Of a DNA stretch of 50,936 nt, positions 11,293 through 24,315 are shown piece after piece. The DNA lies in assembly GCF_010093535.1 (NCBI RefSeq), contig NW_022985169.1, positions 1,538,718-1,589,653 of the forward strand, read 5' to 3'. The stretch comes from Lindgomyces ingoldianus. Lineage: Eukaryota > Ascomycota > Dothideomycetes > Pleosporales > Lindgomycetaceae. Each line of letters starts with the position of its first letter. Within the stretch, counting starts at the first letter, position 1. A program made the translations under genes and the position numbers. Below the pieces are notes generated by a model. The model was not told where the DNA came from, did not search any database, and worked only from the letters and a program-made list of their open reading frames with translations.

Positions 11293-14200
11293 GATGGTGC
11301 GAGTCGAGGCGTGACCTCTAGTTTATATTAATTGAATGGCGAGAGACGAGAGAGGGCACCAATGCTTCAATGCGGTTAATTTTGAGGTTGAAGTTTGTCG
11401 ACCTTTTGGCCGCCGATTTCCGGTGACGTTATTACACTAATGCCCTGATATGACCTAGCGCGGAGGGTTGGAGCGTAAGGCTCGGGAGTCCGATTTCATG
11501 CTTAATTCGAGGGTGCATCACAACTTCACGTGCACCACCTGACTTTGCCATCAATATATCACAAACGTGATCATCACTGCTCTTCATATTGGGCAATGCC
11601 TTGTACATGGCTCTGAATTTGGCGCGGCGTGGATTTTGGAGGGGCGACGACACCCCTGTAGGACACTTTGCGCAATTTAGGTAAGCTCCAATGTAAGGAT
11701 ACCCGGCAAGTCACTGACTGATTGCGGTGACAAGTACCTATCTCTCGTGTGCGCACCGCTGCGAATTGAAGATTGGGACCGATAGCAACGCAGAAGTGCA
11801 AAAGATTGGAGATCTTCTCGCCCAAGCAGCAGCTGGTGGGTTCCCAAAGACTGGTCCATGGAAGGGCACATGGCTTCAGGCATTTTCGCTCCCCGTGTGT
11901 ACTTAAAGATCGAGGACACTTGAAGATTTGAGTACCTCGCCAAGCCCGGGAAATTGGAGAGCAATCCAGGAATCATGGTGTCATTCCCTCTTCTCCCGCT
12001 CAGTTCGAGGGACAGGAAGGAGTAAAGTGGGCAACACAATATTTACGATAACTAATCGGCCCCTTGGTTCTGAAATACGTTTGTTGCATTGTCTCCGTGG
12101 CATTGCAGACACTCAGAAAAGGGTACGGCTACGACCAATCGTGTTGTCCCAACAAATCAGCTAACAAAGGCCACTCCTCTCTGTATCCCATGCCTGATCC
12201 TCATTTTTAGGCCAGAATCCTTATGAAGCTATCTGATCTCAGAAGGATCACGAAGGATCCAACATGGATAACACTGAAATGATGCGGTCACATGTTGCAG
12301 TGGCAGATGGTAGGTGAGAGACAGTACTTCCCTTTGTCAACAGTTCGGCTACACCCTTCTCTACACAGCCTGTGCATGCCGAATACTAAATGCATCTTGC
12401 TGCACAAGTAATATCTTGGGATCAACAACCCGTCTTTGAGTCGGGCCTGGGGAGCCGTAATTGCGACGAATCTTCATTTTCGTTTCCCTTGATTGGATTT
12501 TGAACCCACTCAGGATCACGGTACTCCTCAGGAGAACCTTAAGTGCCGATCCGGTCTGATGGAGTCGCGGCGGAATTCTGTCGCGATCGTCCCTGCCGAC
12601 GAGCAGCGTCGACCTCAATCGAACTCTGTGCAACCACCACAGAGGGCAGGATCCAGTGTTAAGCCTTGGTCTAAGGGCTCGGCTAACGCAACAATCTCCC
12701 AAATTCAGCCCATGTCATGATGTCTCATTTCGATTCCAACTCAGATCGGAGCTACATTGTTCAGGTGTTGCGGGCCCACACTTTCCTATTCAATCTCCAG
12801 GGCCTTCGCATTAACACAAATACCTTCTCGAAGCAGTCACTGGAGTGCCATTTATCCCTCATGATTGGGCAGTGCCCCCCAATGAGGCGGCGGTCGTTAC
12901 CGTACCATGTTTGTGGCATTGGTGGCGAGGGCAATATCCGTTTGCTTGACAAAGGATACAGAACCTTTTATCAGGCAATACGGGAAGACTGCGGGATATC
13001 AAGTACGGAATTCGTAACTAACTGCTGTTCAGGTTGCATTGAGTGCATAAAAATGCTGCTCGAGGCAAAAGCCAGCCCAGACAGCTCGAAAAATTCCAAA
13101 ATTACTATTGGTCGATTTTAATGCACTCTTGGACCTCATCCAGTGGCTTCGCTAATCCACGTGCAGTTCACCAACCTTGTTACGTATCGAGGGGCGGTAT
13201 GCATCCGCTCACACTTTGAGGTAAGTCTTGAGTGGCCCGCCGGATTCGAGAGCGATCCCTGTCCCAGGGTCCCCTCTGTTCATCTGGCTCGACAAATTTG
13301 TCCCTCGTGGAGGGTGTAAATCCCTTCTCAGTGGTCCAGAGTCCCTCTGAACGCCTGCCGCCCGGTTCGTCTGCCGCTTTACCGACGAGTTCGAGCGCAT
13401 CAGCAAAGAAGTAGCTACCACGAGCAAACGACGAACCGTTCTCTGCCATGGGCGCGTGTTGTGAGGCTGCCTGCGTTGGCGGAGAAAAGTACCCGTTCCC
13501 GAATCGGCATGGAGCGAAACCTATCTCACCACCCCAGTTTCTCTCGAAAATCTTGCTTCTCGCCCAGCTGACATCCGTGGCGGCCACACCTCAGCAGTCC
13601 CACACCTAGACCAAAGTTCGATCGTCCATATCATATTCTCAAGTTATGCTATCACATCTTTCTTCCCCTGTCCATGAAGCCCTCGGAATAGGACCTTCCT
13701 CAGGAGATTGGATCGAAGAACTTACCCCGACGACTTAATGAGGACGCGTCCTTGTTATTATGGCAGTTCTGATACTGATCGCCCGGAGGGCCTGCGCCGG
13801 CTGGAGCAGCAAGTATTCTCGAACGGTATATGGACGTTCCTGCAGTAAAGCGTGCCAAGCCGTAAAAAACGCGTTGGAGCAAATGAGGTCAGGACCTGGC
13901 CGTTGAAATGCGGAGCGATCCGCTGGCTTTACAGAATCGCCGGCCAATCCGGGGTGGCAGGATCATTCCACTCGCTGGCAAACAGTGGCCAGGGCCGAGT
14001 CACGATGCAAGCCGAGTCTGATGGCGAGGCCGTATCCTCATTGTCATCAGACAAAGACGTTAGGTTTATTATTATTATGATCGGAGCAGGCAGCGCCGTT
14101 AAGCGCAGAGGGGAAGATGGGCTCTTAGCGCAGAGGTCGTCGGCAGCATCTGGCCGCCACTCGCCCAGTCATAGGCCACTGCACAGGCTGGACCAGGCAC

Positions 14201-15156
14201 GCGCTGACATGGCCGTGCCGCAACCTCTCATTTTGGACCTCATATCATAATACAGAGTATTATAGACCAGAGTTTGCGCAACAAGCCCTCTCTCCAGGCC
14301 CAGTTTGGCATTCAGACAACATCTTCACTGCAGGTGACGGTCCCAGCGCCTTCATATTGTGGAGGAGCTCCATAACATGCATTACCGAGCCCTGATAATG
14401 GACGGCATTATCATGCGCAGGCCTCCAGAGCCTTGACGCAAGCGATTTGTTTCTGGGGTTGCCCCGTCAAATTCGACTGGACCCTGCGAGTTACGACGAT
14501 GCTCTGGAAGGGTTTTGGAAGGCTCTGAGACCGATTGCATCGGCGCATCGTGAGCATTGATTCATGCTCTCCACGGCTTCTTCTGGTAGAATTCTGGATG
14601 AAAAGGCTGATCAGCGCAGGCGGGCAGGGCGCGGGCGCTGGACGGCTAGCGGAATGGATTATTCGCTGGGATGCAGTATGACCGGCAGCTGTGGCGGGCA
14701 ATGGGCGACCCTGCTTGAGCACGCTCGTACTGGAGGGTACAGCGAACGGCGGCGATGGGCGGAGGCCAGAGGGTCCCGTGCCGTCAGCAGGCGGGTTTGC
14801 TGGCGGATGCACAGAGGAGGGTGGTCGACACCAATCACGATGCAGAGTGTTTCCTGATCGCCCAGACCGACGAGGGCGGCGGGCCTCAGGGTGGCATGGT
14901 TGTTCGTAGGTACGAAAGGGTACATGTCGAGCCGGCATCGGTACGGGGCCATCCTTAAGAGACCCGCATATAGGGTCGGGATCGCACCGATCAACCAATA
15001 TCATTTTTTGATTGCGAGCCTAACCCGCGGCGAGCACTTGGGGTGCATCCGTTCAAGCTCGCGGCACCGACGATCCAGCGGCGCAGTGGACTGTGCTCAA
15101 CGTGGAAGCGTTGCCTGCTGGCAGGGGACCCGGTCGCCTGCGAGGCCTGGGGCACA

Positions 15157-15157
<1 letters not shown>
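11293..15157. other. long intergenic region between two divergently placed genes
   Basis: It contains many short overlapping frames on both strands, none with a recognised domain. The best isolated plus-strand frame is 12717-13121 (134 codons), whose end (CSGCIECIKMLLEAKASPD) faintly recalls an ankyrin repeat. A minus-strand frame at 13180-13587 is equally unassigned. From about 13.2 kb rightwards the sequence becomes GC-rich, which creates spurious long frames. The 5' ends of the aldehyde dehydrogenase and xlnR face this interval, so it must hold both promoters. Confidence 0.5.
12717..13121 (+). CDS. unidentified small ORF, possible ankyrin-like remnant
   Basis: An uninterrupted 134-codon frame starts at tandem ATGs and ends TTTTAA. 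I do not recognise the protein as a whole. The stretch CSGCIECIKMLLEAKASPD near residues 104-122 resembles the second helix and turn of an ankyrin repeat, but one partial repeat is weak evidence. No intron is evident. It may be a chance frame, part of a degraded gene, or an exon. Confidence 0.2.
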   Translation: MMSHFDSNSDRSYIVQVLRAHTFLFNLQGLRINTNTFSKQSLECHLSLMIGQCPPMRRRSLPYHVCGIGGEGNIRLLDKGYRTFYQAIREDCGISSTEFVTNCCSGCIECIKMLLEAKASPDSSKNSKITIGRF

Positions 15158-15194
<37 letters not shown>

Positions 15195-15203
15195 GTACTG
15201 GGG
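15147..15203 (+). promoter_or_regulatory. possible CreA-type sites flanking the poly-G tract
   Basis: CTGGGG occurs at 15147-15152 and at 15198-15203, matching the SYGGRG consensus of the carbon-catabolite repressor CreA, about 530-590 bp before the xlnR ATG. CreA repression of xlnR is known in Aspergillus. In a G-rich region such matches arise easily, so this is only suggestive. Confidence 0.25.
15158..15192 (+). repeat. 35-base G homopolymer in the xlnR upstream region
   Basis: An unbroken run of 35 G follows GGCACAC and precedes TTGTACTGGG. It sits about 540 bp upstream of the xlnR start codon. Such a tract can form G-quadruplex structures and is prone to length change; its exact length may also be affected by sequencing or assembly. 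Confidence 0.95.
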
Positions 15204-15733
15204 GTGAATGCTGAGGGGACTAGGGCAACGGGGCCATCTCGTTTGCAGACGCAGCCCATGTGGCCCAGAGAAACCTCAGACGCGCGACGCAGCTAGACCC
15301 GGAGATGGGACAGCTTCTCCCATGCCATCCGGTATTGGCCACCCTGCAGCTCCAAGCACTGGCGACCTGTACTATACCCCGCGACCTCCACTAAGGCGGA
15401 GAGGGCAGCGGCCGACAGCTATATTGTACGCAGGCACACCGCAGCGAGACAGAGAGGCAGCATCGGCACGACTGACTGACACCGCGACCTGCATACATCT
15501 TTTGACGACATCCAGTCCCAGCCCGGCGCTGAGCCTAATCCATTCTTCTCACGCCTCGCAGAACCCGCACCACTCTTCGACGCCGCTGCAGCGTCTGTCA
15601 GCGCGTTCAACTCCTCCATCTCTTGACCATATTTTCGCCACTGACGGTTCATTACTGCACGAGAACCTCGTCTTGCTTTCCACTGTCGTCGAGCAGAGGT
15701 GCAAGTGTGGCCGAGGCCACGGACGCTAGCAAC
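15193..15733 (+). promoter_or_regulatory. xlnR promoter-proximal and 5' leader region
   Basis: This is GC- and CT-rich sequence with pyrimidine stretches (for example around 15536-15640), as is common before fungal transcription starts. An open frame runs through it (15208-15729), and the xlnR frame itself is open upstream to 15623, but the similarity to known XlnR proteins starts at the ATG at 15734. Upstream ATGs such as 15623 could act as upstream start codons in the leader. Confidence 0.45.
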
Positions 15734-18700
15734 ATGATTTCCACCAGCCTCCACCAGTACTCGCCTGCCTTCAGCCATCTCCCCACACCGAACATGGTCA
15801 GCCACGAACAACACCTGGCCGCGCAGCATATGGGCCCGTCGCCGCTCGACACTCTGGCCCATACCTCGCAGTATGCTGCGCTTCAATTCCACCACAACCG
15901 CCAGATGTTGCCTAATGCCAAGGGTATCGTTAAGCAACATCGCATACCGTACTCCAACGGGCCCATAGCTGCCGCACCCCGCAACCAGCGCGAGGCAATG
16001 CTTCACGAGCGAACAGGACGCGGAGCTGCAACGTCTGGCCCGGTGCGACGCCGCATCTCCAGGGCGTGTGACCAGTGCAATCAATTGAGGACCAAATGTG
16101 ACGGGAAGGCGCCGTGTGCGCATTGTATGGGTACGTCTCACCAGCCGACTTTGACAGATGTGGCGCCGTCAAAACAAAATAAACTAACTATTGAGCACCA
16201 GAGTTTGGTTTGACGTGCGAGTATGTACGTGAACGCAAGAAGCGCGGCAAGGCTTCAAGAAAAGACATCGCCCAGCAGCAGGCCGCGGCGGCAGCAGCAG
16301 CAGCCGCAGTCGCTAATGGCACCGCACCTCCATCGGGCGACGGATCTGCTTCTGGTAGCCCTCAGTCACGGAGCAACGGTTTTGCTGAGGAGCAGAAGAT
16401 GGCCGAGTCTTCACAGAGCGGTGTGGAGCAGTCCGATGCCCAGCGGCCCTTGCCCGATCTGCCTCCCCAGAGCCTTCCAACCCCGGGCCGTTCAGCCAGC
16501 ATGGCAACGACCCGAGGCATGGAGACTCCAATGTACCAAAATGTCGCTCCAATGGCACGGACGATGAGTATGGGTGCCATTGACCGGATGCCTGAGCCCA
16601 ATGTTCATCAGATGCCCGTCCCCAACGACACCATAGGACCAATGCAACCTCCTCGAATTCAGACTTCTGGACTACAGATGCACGACCGCTCGATAGTAGC
16701 TATTCCTGAGTATGCGTCCATGGAGGACTTCCACCGCAACCTTATGCATCAATCACCACACCCTATGATGCAGAACGGCATGCCCCATCCGATTATCCCT
16801 TCAAACGGCATGCCAGAGTATACCGACAGCCCCTATTCCATGATGAGCCCGCAGAGTGCGCAAGCACCACCCAACGCTTTCCGGATGGGTACCGCAGAAT
16901 CACCAATGCCCGGATTTATTGGAAACTCTCCCGTCGCTGGATCTCCCGGATGGCTTTCTCTCCCTTCGCCATCAACTACTATGTACCCAGGTGCACAGCA
17001 CATGAATGCTTCTCAACAACTGCGGTATCCGGTTTTGCAGCCAATTGTACCACACCTCACCAACATCATCCCAATTTCATTGGCATGCGATTTGCTGGAA
17101 TTATATTTCCAATCCTCGTCTTCCGCCTTCATGCAACCAATCTCGCCGTACGTGCTCGGTTACGTCTTCCGGAAACGCTCGTTCTTGCGACAGAGCAATC
17201 CACGCTTGTGCAGCCCAGCGCTACTCGCAAGTATGCTTTGGATTGGCGCACAGACAAGCGAGTCACCTTATTTGACCTCACAGCCGTCAGCACGGGGCCA
17301 AATTTGCGAAAAGCTTCTCAATTTGACCATAAGCCTCCTAAAGCCGCTCATTCATTCGTCCCCTAGTAGCGAAGCTAGCCCCACATACACCAATCCAGTC
17401 ATTAATGGCGTCGCCCTCGGTGGCTTTGGCATGCCTGCACAAGAGACGGAAAGAGGTTCGCCTGGTGCTACAGGTGGCTTGGACGACGTTGCAACCTACA
17501 TGCATCTTGCTATTGTTGTGTCTGCCAGCGAGTACAAAGCCGCGAGGTATGTTAAGAAGCACGCTGCTTGAACCACATTGCTAATTGATTGCGAAGCCTT
17601 CGCTGGTGGAATGCTGCCTGGTCTTTGGCAAGGGAATTGAAGCTCGGTAGGGAGGTGCCAAACACACCTCCGCCGGAACATGGTGAAGAAGATGATACCG
17701 ACGCTCCAGGTGAAGTTGACATGGATCACATGAATGGACCGCATTCGAATGGACAGAATAGTCCCGCAAACCTCACAGAAGAGCAGAGAGAAGAGCGCAG
17801 GCGGATTTGGTGGCTCTTGTACACCATGGACCGTCACTTGGCACTGTGCTATAACAGGCCATTGTTCTTTTTGGACAGAGATTGCGATGGCCTTTATCAA
17901 CCGGTAGATGACTCCCTCTGGCAAGCCGGAGAGTTTTTCGATGGGGACTCCGCTCAATCGTTTTCAGATACAACCTCCCCTTATTTACACCGACGACGAG
18001 GTCCAACCTTTGAGTGCACCGGACACTCCATATTCGGATTTTTCCTTCCTCTGATGACTATACTCGGGGAGATAGTCGACTTGAATCACGCCAGAAATCA
18101 CCCCCGTTTTGGTGTACGCTTCAAGAACGGCTCCGACTGGGACGATCACGCCGCTGAGATTACTCATCAGCTCGAAGCCTACGGCGACAGCCTGCAAGAA
18201 TTTAAGACACGAGCGGTCAACGAAGCTAATGCAGAATCTCATGATGCAATGCAGCATGAGGTCGGAGGTACTCCCTCCGCCCGATCCGTCAATTCTTCGT
18301 CTTCACGCGCCCAGGAATCACTGCTCCTTGCTAAGATTGTAGTTGCGTATGGCACACACCTGATGCATACCCTTCACATTCTTCTCAATGGAAAGTGGGA
18401 CCCGATTTCCCTGCTAGACGATAATGACCTGTGGATATCATCGCAGTCGTTCATTGACGCGACAGGGCATGCAGTATCAGCCGCGGAGGCTATCAACGAG
18501 ATCCTGGAGCACGATCCCGATCTCAGTTTCATGCCCTTCTTCTTTGGGATCTATCTTTTGCAGGGGAGCTTCCTCTTGCTCTTGATAGCCGACAAACTCC
18601 AGGGCGATGCAAACCCCAACGTGGTCAAGGCGTGCGAGACAATCGTGCGAGCGCATGAAGCTTGTGTTGTCACGCTCAACACAGAGTATCAGGTGAGTGA

Positions 18701-18946
18701 ATTCAGCCTCTGTTTGGAAGTGTTTCATTGCCACACTTATCGAATTTCCCATTATATCCGAGATGAGTGACATCATGCTAACCAAACATGCAGCGAAATT
18801 TCCGGAAGGTCATGCGCTCCGCATTATCGCAAGTTCGGGGACGCGGCGGCATGGACGAGTTCGGTGGCGACTATGCTCAGCTCCATCGTCGTCAGGTTCT
18901 GTCACTGTACCGATGGACTGGTGACGGCACTGGCCTTGCGCTCTGA
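15734..18946 (+). CDS. xlnR: XlnR/XYR1-type Zn2Cys6 transcriptional activator of (hemi)cellulase genes, four exons
   Basis: Exons 15734-16130, 16202-17546, 17597-18692 and 18794-18946 join to 2991 nt, 996 aa; Aspergillus XlnR is about 945 aa. The introns are 71, 50 and 101 bp with GT-AG ends, and branch-like CTAAC/CTAAT precedes the acceptors. The Zn2Cys6 DNA-binding domain has Cys at 112, 115, 122, 128, 131 and 138, starting [20 protein letters not shown]; intron 1 splits it after C131-Met, rebuilding MEFGLTC. A basic [10 protein letters not shown] linker and a polyalanine run follow. The fungal-specific regulatory domain is intact ([71 protein letters not shown]), and the protein ends [12 protein letters not shown], the family C-terminus. 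In Aspergillus and Trichoderma this nuclear regulator activates xylanase, cellulase and D-xylose catabolism genes and is itself under carbon-catabolite control. The ATG at 15734 was chosen because upstream residues in the frame look unlike the family. No frame damage is seen. Confidence 0.95.
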
Positions 18947-21900
18947 ATGTAACATCCAGATTACCTTGAATTCTTACTCCTTTCACTTATCTTCTCTCCG
19001 ATATCGTTATCACGTATCACCATTGTAAAACCGCCTTTCTACTTCTTGCAACAGTGTGCAATTTTCCCCTTTCTCTGCTCTTGGGTAAGGAGCCCATGGG
19101 TCTATGCGGCCTCATGGATATGGAAAGGAGGCGGAACAGTCGGATGGCTGGGTTGGGCTGGATGGGTTGGCGGACGGCATTTCTTGGGCTTTGGCGAATA
19201 TCTGGTTCTCACGTATACTGTTTCGGCGTTCCCCATCCTGCACCAAACAAGCGAATTACTCGGGCTGGCGGCACGGTCTATCGATTATGGTCTTGTTTTC
19301 CTTCTCTTTATCACGCGCACACACTCAATCACCTTACTTCTTACATCTGTACCCGCACACTTGCACCCTTACTCTATTATCATTGTTCTACTAGCGAGGC
19401 GTCAGTCGGACAAGTGTGCGTCGTATTATCACTAGCCGGGGAAACCGGGCAATCTCTCCAGTTTCCATTATATACCACTCACCACATTTTCTCTCGCGAA
19501 GGATTTTCCAGGCATATCACGGAAGCGTGACACCGGAGCAGAACCACCCCAAAAACCTTAGTGGGAAAAAAATAACCACATCAGTCCATTAAACAAAGAA
19601 AATAATGTAATATTAGTTAACGTGGCCGACAGAACGATTCTTTAGCGCTCGGCTCGCGGGGTTTCTTAGTGGTCTGGCTGGTTCGCTTTCTTCGTTTCAT
19701 CAAAGGTTGGTACTATAGCCCTGGCCACGGCGTGTTAATGTTTCAGCTTAACCCTGCCCCAAGCCTTAACGAACCCCATAATTCACCCCAGTGCAAGGCT
19801 TTCAACCTTCCTTTTTCTTCTCGCCCAACCAAAGTTGTTCAACCGGCCTCATCAGATCCACAGTATTTGATCGTGATGACTCCAGCAGCTATTCCATCCC
19901 ACACATGTCACCCATCATACAACCCCTTTTCCCCCTCTCAGACTTTCGGAGCTGTATCACCGTCCTAAGGCTAGTATCGTACCATCTATTCATTCTATAG
20001 TCTGTCTGATACCATACAAGACACAGATGCAGAACCAACAAACACAAGTCAGAGTAAGCGCGCGCGAACGGAGTACGGCGCAGCAATTCAGTGGACGTGA
20101 TGGATGTGTGGATGCCGGTGATGGTGATGTGCAGAAGAAATCTCACCTGCACCGCACCGCACCGCCGCAGAGCCGATGCAGACTCATACCTGGATCCGCT
20201 CGGCCATATTGGGAATATATAGCACTTGCGCTCTGTTATTAATGCGAAAACTGGACGGAGATTTTGGTTAGATTAGGAGAAGGTTTGGTGGAAGGTCTGG
20301 AGTATATTGTTAGTAGATAGTTGTATGTGCTGCCATGTGGAGGGTTGGACTTGGGTTGGACTTAGTCGAGCTGAGTTAATGGAGTTTGGAGCACGTGGGC
20401 AAATGTGGTAGTGTGTCACGATGCGGCACTGTGGATCGCGACAGACTAGGAAAGAATGCGGATGGGTGTATGTAGGCATCGAAGCTTCGGCACGAAGTGC
20501 AAAGGCAGGGAGGTAGGCAGGTAGGTATATGTACATTGGTACAAATCCTATTCTGGTACTTGGTACCTTGGGGACCACATCCGAATCGGGCTCTCTCCTT
20601 CCGTCTCTTCTTCCCCTGACCAGAAACTGAAGCTCTCTAGGACCTTTTATCTCGTTGATAAGAACTTCAGACGTCGAGACCACCTGTTCGCATTCCTCCA
20701 GTCTACTCTAAACACACCCTTCCATAGTTCACTCACCCGCAGGAATCAAGACACTGCCAGCCCAACTTACTTGATGCTTGCAGTGCATGTTTCAGATCAT
20801 GTGTAGCTCAGGGCAGGGTGGGAAGCAAAGCCTCATGGAAACACCTTTGACGATCTTGCCCTGCAAGCTCCAAAATATTATTAGGCTTGGCAGGGCTGGT
20901 TGGGGGGGTGCTCATGTATGTATTGAAGGTATTAGTGTAGTTGAGTCGTTGAGAAGGAGTGGATAGAAAGGAGGGCAACGGCGCGCTGCTGCAAAGCACC
21001 TCCCAATCTGCCATGCACCCTATATTTTCCTTCCCTCGTTGGCCGCTGGGGATGGTCGTTAAGTTTTAGGTTATGCGTGCTCCCCACCAACCTGCCAACT
21101 GTTCGCGCGACACCTGGCGGCGACTTGGGTCAGATAGAGTCCAGGTCCTAAGTCTCATGACACGTTGTCCTGCACCATGGCCGTCCGCGCAGTGCAGAGC
21201 TCTCACTCGTTTGCCATTCGTATCGCAGCTGAAGCACAAGCGAATGTATGTTCGGTGAGTATGGTAGGTCGAGCCCAGTTTCATCTTAATACGCCCCATT
21301 AAGCAGCATGGAGAGCCACACCACACCATCAGCATGCTGAAGGCACAGCACAATCACGCCCAACTTTGCTCGTCAATTGAGTTGCAACATGTGTTGGTGG
21401 TTTGTCGCTTACAACAACCATCCCAAAAGCTATGAACCTTCACATACTTACCTAGAGGTATCATTTTCGCATCTGGCATCCTCGTTGACGGAACCCCTCC
21501 CCTCCTCTCCGCTCCGCCGGGGATCACCTACAGCAAGACAAGGTAAATCCAGGGAAGAGCATATTGCGCTGGGTGACACCACGTACGGCAACGCTAGGTT
21601 CAGCTGCCGTGACATAGCCACCACTTCGCCCCTCCACATTCTCCGCATTTCCCAGCTTTTGCATATTCGAGCAATGAACCAGTTCATCTGAATAGATGGC
21701 GAGAACAACCAAACCTGGGATGGGAAGAGTGACCCCACAATCCTCTGGGGCTCAATGCCATAGCACGGACAATTTGTAGTAGGCACAGCATGCGGAGAAT
21801 ATAATGCTTACGTTGTTGTGGGACCACCTACCTCGGAGGCTTGAATACCAACTCCGCAAATACTGAATCTTGAAATTACAATGGGTAAAAATTTCGATGA

Positions 21901-23691
21901 TGTGAACTGATTGTAACTTAGGTCGGGTTGATTCGCGGCAACTAGATTATCGATGGTGGAAAAGAGAAACAGAGCGATATTCGTATTTGTCGAAGAGTGA
22001 TCGTCCATGAGCCGGCGCTATGGTGTTCTAGAAACAGGTTATTTGATGAAGGCCGCCGGAATAGTCTCAACCCTGACCTTCAGCGTATACGCGACTATAT
22101 TATGGTGACGCAGTCAGTGAAGACATGATGGGGCGATATCGGCGGAGGCTCACACACAGACGCTTTGCCTGCGGACTTTGTCTCGAGGTTAGTGGCTTGC
22201 TGATGGCGTTGGCTTGCGTTGGATTTGCAAACGGCTTGCGCTTCTGCGTCTCTGAAGAGGAAAGGACTGTCGGTTAACACGAATGCGAACATCATATCGC
22301 GCTGCGATCGCATCACGCACGCGGCGCCAGCGTTGAGAATCTGTACTCGGCCAGAAGCAGAAGCGACTGACAGGATCTGCACTTGTACATTGTGGGGAAA
22401 GTGAGAATTAAGGTTGGGCGGCCAGGGGATATGGGTACCTCGTCTTTGACTGGGCGTTTGTACCTGCAAGTACACACCAGCACTAGCATTCTCTTCAGCG
22501 ATTCGCCCGGAGCTGAAAATCAAGACGGTCAGGGGTGATATTTAAGGTAAGGGATGGTTCCCTGGTGACCAGTGGTGTGGATAGAGAACCGTTTTAAGGC
22601 ACCTGTGCAGGATATTAGGCTAAAGAACGGATGATGGCTTGATCATTGATGTGGAGTTGCGTTAGCCACAGCAATATTTGAACTCTGCTAAGATCTTGCT
22701 TGACCGCCTCGACGTATTGGGCTGGCAGAACGCAATTCCAAATCCTTCAAGGAAGCGAAGATGAGAGGGCTATGAGGCAATGTGTCGTGTTGAGGCGTCT
22801 CTTTTGCAATCGCGGTGGGCCGTTCCGCTCGGAGAGGCTGCTTCCTTCGCATCCTTCTGCAGGCCAAAGGGATGAGCCCGCCACGGAGCGGATTTCTCCA
22901 TCATGATGCCGCTTCCCTCACAGCATCATGATTCATAGCGCCCGAGTTGGAGTCTTCGATGACCAGGTACTTCGTGCTTGTAGTGGAACCATGGTCGTGG
23001 CAACAGGTCGTGTTACATTCACCAGCGCGGACCATGACCTCGTGAGGCATAAATTGATAGCTGTTGGGACGAGAGTTGTAAAATTTTACAATGAAAGGCT
23101 GCGCTCAGGGCAGTGCAAGGTCGTGGCTTGAGCTGCTATCGACTGGGGATCTGAGACATGGTCAACTGCTGGTGTATGATCAGGGTGCGATGTTCTGATA
23201 TCGGAACGGCCGATTGTTGCCTCTGCTCCGAGTAAGGCGTCCTTTTTGATCTCGAAGGAGTCGAAGCCTGGTTACGAATAAGCGGGTATGCATACGCATG
23301 TGAGATTCGGGCGACACAGAAAGCATTCTCGTCGGTCGTGATCGCTGTTCTGCAGGTCGCCTGCAGTACGCTGCACTCTTTCCAGCTATCTGGACAGGTT
23401 GTCCGGAGCCCGCTAATGCGTGCAGATGCACAGCTCTTCGTGTGAGGAATTGACATTTCATTCAGGAGATATATTTGGGCCAATCAGATCCAACATCCCA
23501 GGTAATTGTGGTGAATAAAGACTGAAGGGCTCCGAAAAGAGTCTCGGGGATCTGCTCGTTTCGAGCAGTAACCTCCGAACATCTCGCGTGATGCTGCTCC
23601 GCTCCACTTCCCATTGCAGATGAATCATATCTGATCTTGAGATCGGAAAACGTCGAACTGTTCAATTTCTGTAATAGTCACCAGAAAGCTG
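18947..23691. other. xlnR 3' flank and gene-free island sequence
   Basis: The first part (to about 19.6 kb) is probably the xlnR 3' UTR: pyrimidine-rich with scattered short frames. Further right are simple patterns (CACCG units near 20145-20163, GTAGGCAG units near 20512-20525) and overlapping short frames on both strands, none with a recognised domain or splice pattern. I found no supported gene here and no tRNA. Confidence 0.5.
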
Positions 23692-23741
23692 AATGATCCT
23701 AGGAAAGAAATGATCCTAGGAAGGAAATGATCCTGGAAAGA
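23692..23741 (+). repeat. three 17-bp tandem repeats
   Basis: Units at 23692, 23709 and 23726 read AATGATCCTAGGAARGA; the third lacks one base and carries CCTGG. This is a short tandem array in non-RIP sequence with no associated gene. Confidence 0.85.
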
Positions 23742-24315
23742 GGCCAATTTGGGAAGATTAAAGAGGAGGGTTGTAGTAATGGTAAGAGATTCTGGAATTC
23801 TATGGCGCTTATGCACCCAAGTCTAGGCATTATTAAGAATAGGTATATTTTGGTTGCTCCTCCCGCTTCCCGCTTTCCAGAGCCGTTCGTCTGTTCGTTC
23901 GTGATGGAGCTTCTATAGGCAGGCTTCGCCCCTGTTAGTTTTCGATTGGATGTGGCCACAACTCTAGTCGTTCGTCACAAAGTCCGTTCGTGTGATTTGA
24001 CAGCAAACCTGTCGTAGTCGCTATAGTCGCTAGGCCGAAGCAATATTAAACAATGACGACTTCCGTGAAACGAATAGTGCAATGGCGAAGGTGAGAACGC
24101 GTCGACCCTGTCGACGAGTCAGGCGGCTCTCACCAAGCCGATCGCATAACGCAAAAATTAACGACCGATGGAGATGGCATATTGCGAGGATAGTCCTTAA
24201 CAAAACCGCAATAAGGGCTCAGGATCTGGGAGTACCGGGCCTGTCGTCCATAGGAAAATCAGACGTTCGAGAAGCTTTCCGCTTCATGCCATCCGTACAG
24301 TTGGGGCTGATTCAT

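Noticed and set aside
13180..13587. 135-codon minus-strand ORF
   Set aside because: It has protein-like composition but no recognised motif, no splice partners, and competing frames at 13209-13427 and 13232-13414; not strong enough to call.
14411..15004. 197-codon minus-strand ORF upstream of xlnR
   Set aside because: It lies in GC-rich DNA with long overlapping frames on both strands, has low-complexity Pro/Ser/Arg composition and no recognisable domain; most likely a chance frame.
15053..15259. frames with polyglycine or polyproline runs
   Set aside because: They are translations of the 35-G homopolymer and carry no other support.
15208..15729. 173-codon plus-strand ORF just before xlnR
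   Set aside because: It overlaps the probable xlnR leader in another frame, is rich in Ser/Pro/Thr from CT-rich sequence, and shows no family feature.
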